64,000 nucleotides of DNA from the NCBI RefSeq assembly GCF_000227135.1, contig NC_018261.1, positions 647,453 to 711,452 of the forward strand, read 5' to 3'. The stretch is from Leishmania donovani (Eukaryota; Euglenozoa; Kinetoplastea; Trypanosomatida; Trypanosomatidae). The position numbers and the translations under genes were made by a program. The notes beneath the pieces are model-generated. The model was not told the origin of the DNA and did not search any database. It worked only from the letters and a program-made list of their open reading frames with translations. Positions 49,992-58,790 of the stretch are shown here, piece by piece. Numbering within the stretch: position 1 is the first letter of the stretch; every line of letters begins with the position of its first letter.

Positions 49992-50750
49992 TGATCCGTG
50001 AAGAAGGACGAAGAAAAACAGGGAGGCGGTCGTTTGGTCTGAAACAAGCACGACTATGTTGTCCCCGTTCAGCTGTTGCTTCGGTATGCCTGTGCCTGTG
50101 TGTGTAGTGTGGAGAGGAGAGAGGGGGGAGCAGAGGAAGGGCTTGTGGCAGCCACACGACGCTGTGGGTAGCACATTAGTATGTTTATGTTGAGCACCGC
50201 TACAACGGAGCTCACACGCGAGCGATGTTAGGTGGGAAAGAAGGGAGAAAGTGAATCGTAAGTCCAACACACAGAGAGAAGAAAGACGACGGCGGAGGAG
50301 CACGCTAGTAAGACGCTGTCTGTAAGCATGCAAGACAGCGAAGCAATACTCTGGTAACGGCAGAGTTCATCCTTCTCCCCATAGGGTGCAGTCCCACATG
50401 GCACGAGCAGCATGGGGTAGCACTTCCGTCAGCCCCGATTCTTCTGCAATAAAAGTCAGCATCTACGCGTCCTTTGTTATGTCGACCTACTGGCAAAAAT
50501 TCAAGGGAGTTTACATGGATATGCTTGCTTCTCGCGCAGCACAGTGCTGTTTCCCAGGCCAGGCAAGCACGCGCACGCAGGTTCGTGTACATCATGATGC
50601 GATGACAAGGCTAACGCGACACACACACACACACACACACGCACGCACATGCGTAACAACAAAAAAAAAAATATATGCAGGAAAATAGAGCCGCTGCCGT
50701 AGAGGGACACCCACCATGCTTAAAAGCTGTACCACACCGTCGCTCTTGCG
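49992..50750. other. Intergenic region, no gene seen
   Basis: Spacer between kinesin and the p25-alpha gene. It includes an (AC)11 tract at 50619-50640 and an A-run at about 50660-50671, both in the 3' flank of the kinesin gene. No coding frame is supported. Confidence 0.5.
50619..50640. repeat. (AC)11 microsatellite
   Basis: Uninterrupted AC repeat in the 3' flank of the kinesin gene. Confidence 0.9.
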
Positions 50751-53700
50751 TCACCTGTCGCGCTCCATGTACCTCATAAGCCGTTTCATGCTGTCGGAGG
50801 GCGCGCGTGGCCGCTGTCGCATACTGGGCTCATGGTACGGGCCGGTGGCCGTGCGATTGACAGCCTGCAGAGCGTAGGCTAGGGCTGGCTCACAAGAGAG
50901 ATGTGCGAAGCCGCTTCTGCTGCTGATCATCTCCTCTCGCTTGCCCGCAGTACCTGGGATATTGCTCGTGGAGTTTGGTCGCTGCGGTGCACTGGCCGCT
51001 GACGAGGTGGCTGACGCTGACGGGGGTGGAGAGACGCCACTGGCTGGATCCTCGGATCGAAGTCCGTGAACCGCCAGGCGAACCTGTCGGTACAACTCCT
51101 GCTGACGCTGCTGCAATGCACGCAGACGTGCCTCGCGGGAGCTACGGTTTTGCTCAAATAATGCCTTCTCGGAATCGCCACCGCCGAACGCCAAGCACCC
51201 GAACAGACCCGGCCGCAAAAGAGAGGCAGGCACGTACTCTCGCACAACCGCCTTGGGCAGCTTTGACACTGTCATCTTCATGTCCTGCAGTGTGGCCGTC
51301 ACGTGCGGCGCAACAGCCTCAGAGGCTCGGATCGCTGGAACTCCAGGAACAACCGCCGCCAGACTTTGGCTGCGTGCCGGCTGCTTGTAGTAGTCAGCGT
51401 ACGTTTCAATGGTGTGAGGTGTCCGGTATTGCGCCTCGTACTCCTTGAGCCGGTTTGCCAGCCCATTACGTTTCTTCTCTGTCCTTTTTTTGTGACCATG
51501 AAGTCGTCTTCGGCCCTCATCATCCATTGCACATTTCCTGGAGGACTCACGGTCGGCTGGGCCCTTCAGCGTGGCGTCTTCGAATGGGGGACTGCCATTT
51601 GGCACGCCGCGCAGCGCGATGGAGAGCTGCTTAACCGTGGTGGACGAGCCAGGCGCAATCTTGCGCACCGGCGACGCCACCGCCTCGTTGTCAGGTGGCG
51701 CCAAGACGGGGCTGTTGGATTCGCAATCCTCCTTCGTCGCAGTGGCAGGTTGCCCAACGGCTGTCGATGAGGAAGCTAACCTGTGGGAAGAGGAGGCACC
51801 TTCAGCGCTACTGTCGGCCATCTTGCCGCCGCACGCACTGTCATCTGCAAGCCGCCCGAGTGCCGGTGCGGCGGAGGACTCCTTCGCCACCGCAAGTGTC
51901 TCTTCTAGCGCACGCGAGCGTCCTCTTTTCTTGTCTGACTTGCTCGCTCGTGCCCCTGGCGGGCTGTTGTTAAGTTTCTCGTCGGCGTCGCTGGCATCAC
52001 CGTTGCCGATCATGTTGTCCTCCTTGACCTCCCCCAGGTCTTCGTCTTGCAGCACGATGTCTTCCAACACGGCAAGACGCTCACGAAGCGCCAGGTTTTC
52101 AGCGTTCAGCTCTGCCTCGCGGCGTTCCGCGGCATCCTGCCTGTCTCGCACGGCGTCATAGAACTCGCGCAGCTGTGCATTCACTTGCATCAAGTTGGTT
52201 AGCATCCCACACGCGGCCACAAGCGAGTCAGCGAGTTGATCCACCTCTTGTACCATGGCAATATCTTCCGTCGTGCCGCGGGCAGTGAGGCTCGATGGGT
52301 CGACGGAGCGTGGGGGATCCTTGTACACAGCGCCGCAGCAGCACTCGCACGCGTTCACGCGCCCCTCTCGCTCTACCAGTGAGTTCGCCGCCATCTCTCG
52401 GTAATATCCGAGCTCTGCTTTAAGCTGAGCGATCTCCTCTCGGAGCTGCCGGATCAGCACCGTCGTCGCATCCTCGTTTACGTGCGGCTCATTCCGTATG
52501 TTCTTCGCGCGACCCGCGTAGAGGAGCGTGGAAGTCGTCTCGTCCACGTAGCGGTCTGAGGGACTGATGCAGGCAATCATGGTGGTGAGGGAGTTGCCAC
52601 CGAGAGCGTGCTTGAGGAGCATCGTCAGCTTGCTGTCACGATAGGGAATGTGCCGGGTGGCCGCCTGCTGCTCTGCACCGCCGCGAGCGCGAGGTGCCAG
52701 ACCGAGGTTCTTCCTTTTAAGCTCCGCGGCTGCCGGGGCAGGACCACTACTGAGCGCTGTGATCACCTTTCCTAGAGCCAGCAGCGATGTGTTGATGTCG
52801 ATTGACTCCTTGACAAGCCTGGCGCTTGGGTTGTGGGAGAGAAGACCTATCTTTTCGGAACCGGCCAGATCCACAAGTGACAGCTCCGATCGGTTAAGCA
52901 GCTCGCCTTTCTGGCGCGCGCGGCTTTCCACGTAGATGGTAAAGACACAATGAGAGCGGGAAGACCGGTGATTCAGGAGGTGGCTGCTCACCACTTTTTG
53001 TCGAATGCCACTAAACAGCATCTCACGCATCTCAGCTGGAGAGTCGCAGGTGCAGATAAACAAGTTTTCCACCTTGAAGACATCGCCCTTGTGCCAACGC
53101 ACACGCAGGTCTCCATCGCCGACGCCTCTTTTGCTGCGCGCACCCATCTTAAGCTTCGTCAGCGCCGATGACGAGGACAAAGACGACGCCGTTGCCTCGC
53201 CGACATCCCCCGGGATACCGGTGCCGCGAAGTAGATCGGTGATCTTCTCGTTGTAGATCTGGTAGAAGCTGCAGCGGAACGTGTACTCCACCCCGTCGTC
53301 CAGCGTCTCTGCATCATGCTGCGCTTCAGTGCTCTCGAAGACGGTCGCGCATTGCCGCTCTCGTGCACGGTCGAAGAGCAGCTGTATGACGCGAGGCATG
53401 ATGCCATGTTGCTGGACTTCTGTCCCGTCCACATCCGGTACGATCGCCTTGCGCTGCTGCGAGTTCGACGCGTAGCGCAAGCCATCCATGGTGTGGGTCT
53501 TGCCACTACCTGTTTGTCCATAGGCGAATACGGTGGCATGAAACCCATCGAGGACGTGCTCAACGAGAGGGGCAATCTCGGCGAAGGTCGTCACCTGGTC
53601 CGCTTCCGCAGGCAGAACCCGATCGAAACGGTAGCATCGACCTTCTTTTTGCATCGCCTTGTCACACACGATCACCTCGTCACCTTTGATACGGACACAC

Positions 53701-53957
53701 TCGCTGGAGTGGTCGGCCTCCGTGTCTGGCTGCAAAGGACGACAACGCACGACAACGCGGATGCGACCAAAGCAGCGCTCGCCTTCCTTCACGGCTTCTT
53801 CCGTGGCAAAGGCTCCGCTACTGGCTATGGGATCCCTGTGCGCACTCGGTGTGCTAAGATGGATAGGCGATGCACTCACATCGGGCGGCATCCACGCAAC
53901 TTGCCGCGTCCTGCGCGGCGGAGACTGTGAGTCGCCTCTTTTATCGTCATTGCCCAT
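50751..53957 (-). CDS. Kinesin with N-terminal motor domain
   Basis: 1068 residues, ATG 53957, stop 50753-50751. The motor spans about 64-495: RIRVVVRCRP (66-74), P-loop GQTGSGKT (147-154), the FYQIYNEKITDLL stretch, switch I NHRSSRSH (329-336), switch II DLAGSE (363-368), RDSKLTMLLKHALGGNS and YAGRAKNIRNEPHVNED (480-496). A coiled-coil segment follows (LIRQLREEIAQLKAELGYY, about 501-525, and RDAAERREAELNAENLALRE near 615-650), then a long Ser/Ala/Lys-rich tail. All ATPase motifs look intact, so it should be an active, microtubule plus-end-type motor. The motor has insertions at about 250-285 and 403-435. The neck region resembles kinesin-2/KIF17-type motors, but the assignment to a kinesin family needs a phylogeny. 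Cargo is unknown. Confidence 0.93.
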   Translation of the reverse strand: MGNDDKRGDSQSPPRRTRQVAWMPPDVSASPIHLSTPSAHRDPIASSGAFATEEAVKEGERCFGRIRVVVRCRPLQPDTEADHSSECVRIKGDEVIVCDKAMQKEGRCYRFDRVLPAEADQVTTFAEIAPLVEHVLDGFHATVFAYGQTGSGKTHTMDGLRYASNSQQRKAIVPDVDGTEVQQHGIMPRVIQLLFDRARERQCATVFESTEAQHDAETLDDGVEYTFRCSFYQIYNEKITDLLRGTGIPGDVGEATASSLSSSSALTKLKMGARSKRGVGDGDLRVRWHKGDVFKVENLFICTCDSPAEMREMLFSGIRQKVVSSHLLNHRSSRSHCVFTIYVESRARQKGELLNRSELSLVDLAGSEKIGLLSHNPSARLVKESIDINTSLLALGKVITALSSGPAPAAAELKRKNLGLAPRARGGAEQQAATRHIPYRDSKLTMLLKHALGGNSLTTMIACISPSDRYVDETTSTLLYAGRAKNIRNEPHVNEDATTVLIRQLREEIAQLKAELGYYREMAANSLVEREGRVNACECCCGAVYKDPPRSVDPSSLTARGTTEDIAMVQEVDQLADSLVAACGMLTNLMQVNAQLREFYDAVRDRQDAAERREAELNAENLALRERLAVLEDIVLQDEDLGEVKEDNMIGNGDASDADEKLNNSPPGARASKSDKKRGRSRALEETLAVAKESSAAPALGRLADDSACGGKMADSSAEGASSSHRLASSSTAVGQPATATKEDCESNSPVLAPPDNEAVASPVRKIAPGSSTTVKQLSIALRGVPNGSPPFEDATLKGPADRESSRKCAMDDEGRRRLHGHKKRTEKKRNGLANRLKEYEAQYRTPHTIETYADYYKQPARSQSLAAVVPGVPAIRASEAVAPHVTATLQDMKMTVSKLPKAVVREYVPASLLRPGLFGCLAFGGGDSEKALFEQNRSSREARLRALQQRQQELYRQVRLAVHGLRSEDPASGVSPPPSASATSSAASAPQRPNSTSNIPGTAGKREEMISSRSGFAHLSCEPALAYALQAVNRTATGPYHEPSMRQRPRAPSDSMKRLMRYMERDR

Positions 53958-54829
53958 CCCTACCGCAATCTAGTTCAATGCCAAGCGCCGAAAAAGGATA
54001 AAAATGATGATGGAAAAAAATGCGTAATATCTAACCAGGTGCAGGCGGTTACGGCAGTTGAGGAATCGCGTCGAACAGAGAGCAACCCATGACGCCGATA
54101 CTTTTTTTTTCTCGTTGTCTTGTGCTTTCCTGTCTGCTTGCCTGTCGACTGGGGGTACCGGTGGCAGTCTTGACTAACAAGCGCGGTGGTATCTTGTGCC
54201 TTTGCGGAGTGTGGTGCTTGGCATTCCAGGCTGTGAAGAAGAAACCGTCCAGACGTTGTATTCATTTCACGGCAGACGTAGAGCGACACACAGAAAAGCA
54301 AAAACGGCTGACTGTAAGAAGGCGCAGGGAAGAGACGCGCATTGAGGAGGAAGGTGAGAAGAAAAGAAATGCCCGTTAGTGCAACGAGAGCGAACCAGGT
54401 TCCATTTGTAGAGCGCGGTGATCGAAAGAAAGAACGCATCGCCGCCGATACAAGCCAAAACCAAGCACAATCTCTGTGGGTGCGATGGCGTCAGCGTACT
54501 GACTGAAGGCGATAAACCTGAACAACAAAAAGAATGGAGCGCGTGATTCCTGCTATAGTTCAAGCTTCGAAGGTCTAGAACACCACGAACAGATGTCCTG
54601 CAGCGGTGCCAATATAATGACGACCTTTGCACTCTTTCGAGGTTTCGCTACACGGATTATGTGAAGATATGAAACGCCCTCCCAATGACTGGATCGGTAG
54701 CAGACGAGGACCCAACGCCGATCACGGCGGAAAGTCTCTGCCATACCGAAGGACGTGCATTACACAGCACCAACAAGCAAGTCAGATGCCTTACCAACAA
54801 CTCGCTATTGACTCTGTCACCGCTCATCG
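53958..54829. other. Intergenic region, no gene seen
   Basis: 5' flank of the kinesin gene and 3' flank of the helicase gene. T/C-rich in the sense direction near 53965-54030, with an AG at about 53972-53971 that could serve as splice acceptor for kinesin. No supportable gene. Confidence 0.5.
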
Positions 54830-57376
54830 TCACTGACGGCGTTTTCGCTCTTTCTGGAAAGGGTCGGGTGCCTCCCTATGCGTCTTCAGGTCCATGTATC
54901 GCTTTAGCGTTTTTGTCGGCTTGAGGTGAGCATCTAGCAGCCCCCTCTTCTGCATGTTAAGCACAATGGATGGGTTCCGCTCCACATCCTGCGACAGCTG
55001 CCTAGCGTGATCGAAGCGACGCTGCTTGATCGAGATGGAGGTGTAGTCCTCCATCTGAAATTGCTTAATCGCTGGCTTGGAGAAAAATTCCCGCTTGCGG
55101 TACGCCATATCTGGGTTCTCGGCTTGCACCGTGTAGTGCTGTCGCACGGCAAATTGAGGATCAAGACCATAAAGCTCGGGCTGCTTCGTGAAGCGCTCCA
55201 CGTCCGCGGGGCGAGCCTGCTGAAGATCATCGCTGATAACATGATTGCAGAAGTCTACTGAAAGCGCCTCGGCAACATCGCGAACGCTCTTCGCGTCTTG
55301 CTTGTCGCTCACAACGTAGACCCAGCCAACGTTGCCCATGCGACCGGTGCGCCCGCACATATGCAGGAAGCGCTGCCACGAAGTCGGCGCGAAGGTGATA
55401 AAGACGTGCGAGACGAGGGGCAAGTCGACGCCGAACGCCTCCGACTCCTTCAAGAGCAGAAACTTCCAGTCACCCTTGAACTCGCCGCCTCCGTGTACCT
55501 CCGAGAAGATCTTGACGTCTGCACCAAGTCCGCGAAGTCGCAGCCGTGCCCTGAGAACGTCCTCAGCGTCCGGAACAAAGAGGACAGCGCGGCCGGGAAT
55601 CGTCTCCCGCGCATTCCACAGGAGGCGCACAAGGTAGCTGAAGCGATCCTCCCTATGGCCGAGGTAGAAGGAGAAAAGGCAGTGCACGGTGGAGGGGATG
55701 CGGACGGTGGACAGTACCGTCGTCTGGGCCACGGGCTTCATGCACAGCGCCTGCAGATGGTCCTTTAGTTTGCCATCCACGTCAGCGGATACCATACCGA
55801 GCTGTAGCACCGACCGAACGTGGGGGCCAGGCAGCTGATGCAGCGTCCCCAACAGCAGTTCCGCAGCCAGCGGGTTGCGCAGTCGTTCCCGCACCACGGC
55901 TACAGGGGCGCTCTCCGGCAGCAAGGGCACCTGTGCACCAATATCGTCCACGTAGACGCGTCGCAGGTAGCCAAAGTCCTCAAACTCCATTTTCTTCTCA
56001 AACAACAGCTGACACATGACGTCGGCGGTCGTGATGAACAGCCGAGCTGGACCGGTCGCACGCCGCAACCCGCGCCGAAGATGCTCGTAATAGGACTCAT
56101 AGTCCTCTCTGTAAGTGCCCAGGAAGAGCCAGGAGTAGTCCTCAGCAGGCCGGTCGACCACGACGCCGCCACCCGCTCGCCTACAGAGCGCCTTGACTGT
56201 GTCGTGCAGTCGCATGGCGTTGATTGTGTTTGTCGCCACAAGGACATTCATGCCAGCGGCCTCGCTGCGGATGCCCTGCAGGAGACCCAGCACGAGCGCC
56301 GACGTTTTGCCGCTCCCTGTGACGCCATTGAAGAGCACGTCGTTGTGATCCTCGTTGAGTAGGGCCGGTAGCAGACGGGCCTGCAGACGCGTCGGCACTG
56401 GCCCGTAAAGCTGCTCGGCAGCAGAGCTAATGAGCGGGTCCAGGCCGAGTGCTGACCACGATGTTCCCGCCGCGTCGGTAGACTCGGCGGGATTGCGAAG
56501 CGAGACGGAAGTGGAGGGCGAGGCGGCGACGGCGTTGCACGTGAGATCGCTTGCGAGAATCTGCCGAGCGCGGAAGCGAGCAGACTCGAGAACGGTGCCC
56601 TCCACGTCTGCCTCCGTGATGATCTTGCTGCTCACAGATTGATCTGCTCGAAGCAGACTCGCCATAAAGTCAAGTGAGTCATTAGCGTCGCATCGCTTAC
56701 TTTGGTGCGGAAGCAAAGACACAGCTGCTGGTGTGGGACTGCTTTCTGAGGCGCTCGCCCCTCGTGCTTCTGCGTGCACCGCTTCAAGGAGCATTGTACC
56801 GCCGCGTCCTTCACAGGCGAACACCTGACGGGGGGTCTCGCGCTGCGGCAGCAACGCGAACGGATGCCGCTCCACCGGGCTGTAAGTGATCTCCGTCAGC
56901 TCCTTCTCCAGTGCCTCTTGCGAGAGCCAGAGCTTCTGACGGAAACGGTAGTAGTTGCCGTTGCGGTTACGCCTCAGCCGTGTGATGAGTGTTCGGGTCT
57001 CAAACTGGTCCAGGAGGCTTCGGACGCCTCCTGTCATGTTTGACTGCACAATGGTGCGTGTAGTGATTATCAGATGGGAAAATACGCTCAGACTTTGTGC
57101 ACAGAGCACCGTGGAGCGCTGTAAGGGATACGCGCTGGTTGTCCGGGGCCGTGGCATCGGCACTCGGAGGGGCGCCCTTCCTGACTGCATAGCGGGGGAA
57201 GAGAGAAAAGAGAAGAGCTCCTTCGCGCAGACGGAGGTGAAGAGAGAAAAAAAAAGAAGGCGAAGTTCACGAATCACAGGCCTGCGGATGCCCGCGCACG
57301 CTAGGCACGTAAGCATGAAAGAGGCGCAACAGACGAAGGAGGGAATGGAGGCGGAGCGGGAAGTTCGTGGGGCCAC
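54830..57376 (-). CDS. DEAD-box-type RNA helicase, probably mitochondrial
   Basis: The longest frame has 848 residues (ATG 57376). The Met at 57190 (MQSGRAPLRVPMPRPRTTSA) gives 786 residues and is preferred, since it starts a basic, acid-free leader like a mitochondrial presequence. Numbering from 57376: Q-motif-like PTRLQARLLPALL (328-340), motif I GVTGSGKT (351-358), motif Ia VLVATNT, motif II VDDI (475-478), and a C-terminal RecA domain ending in FLHMCGRTGRMG (motif VI) and VYVVSDKQD. Motif II reads DD where family members have DE, so the catalytic Glu is replaced by Asp. The C-terminal 150 residues are helical and basic (KRRFDHARQLSQDVERNP, KERKRRQ). Likely roles are RNA editing, RNA processing or mitoribosome assembly in the mitochondrion; which one cannot be told from sequence. 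Confidence 0.86.
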   Translation of the reverse strand: MAPRTSRSASIPSFVCCASFMLTCLACAGIRRPVIRELRLLFFSLFTSVCAKELFSFLSSPAMQSGRAPLRVPMPRPRTTSAYPLQRSTVLCAQSLSVFSHLIITTRTIVQSNMTGGVRSLLDQFETRTLITRLRRNRNGNYYRFRQKLWLSQEALEKELTEITYSPVERHPFALLPQRETPRQVFACEGRGGTMLLEAVHAEARGASASESSPTPAAVSLLPHQSKRCDANDSLDFMASLLRADQSVSSKIITEADVEGTVLESARFRARQILASDLTCNAVAASPSTSVSLRNPAESTDAAGTSWSALGLDPLISSAAEQLYGPVPTRLQARLLPALLNEDHNDVLFNGVTGSGKTSALVLGLLQGIRSEAAGMNVLVATNTINAMRLHDTVKALCRRAGGGVVVDRPAEDYSWLFLGTYREDYESYYEHLRRGLRRATGPARLFITTADVMCQLLFEKKMEFEDFGYLRRVYVDDIGAQVPLLPESAPVAVVRERLRNPLAAELLLGTLHQLPGPHVRSVLQLGMVSADVDGKLKDHLQALCMKPVAQTTVLSTVRIPSTVHCLFSFYLGHREDRFSYLVRLLWNARETIPGRAVLFVPDAEDVLRARLRLRGLGADVKIFSEVHGGGEFKGDWKFLLLKESEAFGVDLPLVSHVFITFAPTSWQRFLHMCGRTGRMGNVGWVYVVSDKQDAKSVRDVAEALSVDFCNHVISDDLQQARPADVERFTKQPELYGLDPQFAVRQHYTVQAENPDMAYRKREFFSKPAIKQFQMEDYTSISIKQRRFDHARQLSQDVERNPSIVLNMQKRGLLDAHLKPTKTLKRYMDLKTHREAPDPFQKERKRRQ

Positions 57377-58226
57377 GCTTTACACACCTTTGGCCTGGAG
57401 AGGGCGCTGCAGAAAGAGGAATGCGGAGCACCCTCGCCAGAAATGCGGCTAAGCCAAGATACAGCCAAGCAAAAGAAGCACCAGGCCATCCATGGAGCTC
57501 GGGGCATCAGCTTGAAGGACTGCTTTGTTTACTAGGTGTCTCTCAAGCTTCCCCCACCCATCCTCACAGCAGACGTTGGCCGCGAACCACCTCAGGGGAG
57601 AGAGGACTGACACAAATCGCGGGAGAGCAGAAAGAGAGACCGACAAAGACAGAGAGACAAAACAGAACGACAGCAACAACAACAATAAAATGAAGCATAA
57701 ATAGCGACACTGGAGTGTTGACGTTGGAGGGATGCGAAGATGGAAATAAAGGGGAGAAGGGTGAAGCGAATACCTAGAGATTTCGGCACTCACTGACGGG
57801 GAGGAAGATCGAGGGGACAACATTATAGCATGGCCAAGGGAGTTGTGAGCCTACAGAGAGCAGTAAACGGGAAAAAAAGCGATGGTGGCAGAGTGTAGCG
57901 CACCTTGCCAACAGAGTCGAACATCCGCTCTCCAACACACTTATACATACAACCCATGGCAGCGCTCTGACACACACACAACAACAAAGAGAAACGGCAT
58001 ATCCGCACCGGCAAGAGATGTCTCCCCCTCGTGAGTAAGGGATGGGGGGGGGAGACAGGGTGGAAGAGAGCACGAGAAATATCAGTAGAGAATACCGCCT
58101 CCACAGAGAGACACTTAAGTGCATAATGCACGGAGCTCCACCTTTTTGCGAGAATGTTCGTCACAAGGAGTGGTTGCACAAGCTAGTGTGACGGGTTAAT
58201 GGTTATGTAAGACTTCCGCTACGACT
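57377..58226. other. Intergenic region, no gene seen
   Basis: 5' flank of the helicase gene (the stretch up to the preferred start at 57190 may also be 5' UTR) and 3' flank of the E2-like gene. Purine-rich on plus between 57590 and 57770. No supportable gene. Confidence 0.5.
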
Positions 58227-58727
58227 TCACGTGCTTGCATCACTGGCGCGCGTACGCTGCACGTGTTTCTTGAACTCTTCAGGAGTTGCGGTGACCATTA
58301 CGCCAGCTGCCGTCTCATTCAAGACTGCGTAGGTCTTGTAATCAAGGAAGATTGCCTTCACAACATGACCTACAACATCTGCAACGGGGGTGGTGGGTTT
58401 CCAGTCATCGTTATGCAGAAGACCCTCGCATACGGCGCCGTCTTCTGATACCATGGGGTTGAAAATGCGGGTGAGTACGCGCACCGCCGGTGGCTTGAAC
58501 GGGTAATCTTCCTGGGAGAGCGTGAACAAGATATCATACGTGGTGCCATGATAGACGCTCTCAGCGGGTGGCATAACGCGAATGCGCCAGTGAAAAGCGT
58601 CGCCATGGGCTGTGGCGCCATTCTCATCCGCCATGTCCACAGCGCTGATCGTGGGACTACCGCTGTTAGCCAGCTCCTTAAGACGGGCAAAGTCCATGTT
58701 CGCTCGCCGCACAGTGCGCACCGACAT
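58227..58727 (-). CDS. Ubiquitin-conjugating enzyme (E2)-like protein
   Basis: 166 residues, ATG 58727, stop TGA 58229-58227, the normal size of a single-domain E2. Visible UBC-fold elements are the N-terminal helix (MDFARLKELANSG), HWRIRVMPPAESVYHGTTYD (46-64), DYPFKPPAVRVLTRIFNP (74-91), GAVCEGLLHNDDWKPTTPV (97-115) and the C-terminal helices (PEEFKKHVQRTRA). Cys100 sits where E2 enzymes carry the ubiquitin thioester, and the following LL...W.P pattern is preserved. The conserved HPN triad about 10 residues before the Cys reads FNPM, so the oxyanion-stabilising Asn environment is altered. It may act on ubiquitin or a ubiquitin-like modifier, with HPN divergence as in some NEDD8/UFM1-type or non-canonical E2s. 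The assigned modifier is unknown. Confidence 0.84.
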   Translation of the reverse strand: MSVRTVRRANMDFARLKELANSGSPTISAVDMADENGATAHGDAFHWRIRVMPPAESVYHGTTYDILFTLSQEDYPFKPPAVRVLTRIFNPMVSEDGAVCEGLLHNDDWKPTTPVADVVGHVVKAIFLDYKTYAVLNETAAGVMVTATPEEFKKHVQRTRASDAST

Positions 58728-58790
58728 TTCTAGGGAAAGGGAAAAAAAATAATGAGTGAAAAAATAAGAGAAAGCCGAAAAAAGAGACTA
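58728..58790 (-). promoter_or_regulatory. Polypyrimidine tract and splice acceptor for the E2-like gene
   Basis: In the sense direction a long T/C stretch (about 58788-58733, including TTTTTTTTCCCTTTCCC) ends in TAG with AG at 58731-58730, only two bases before the ATG at 58727. If this AG is used, the 5' UTR contributed by the gene is almost nil. Confidence 0.5.
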
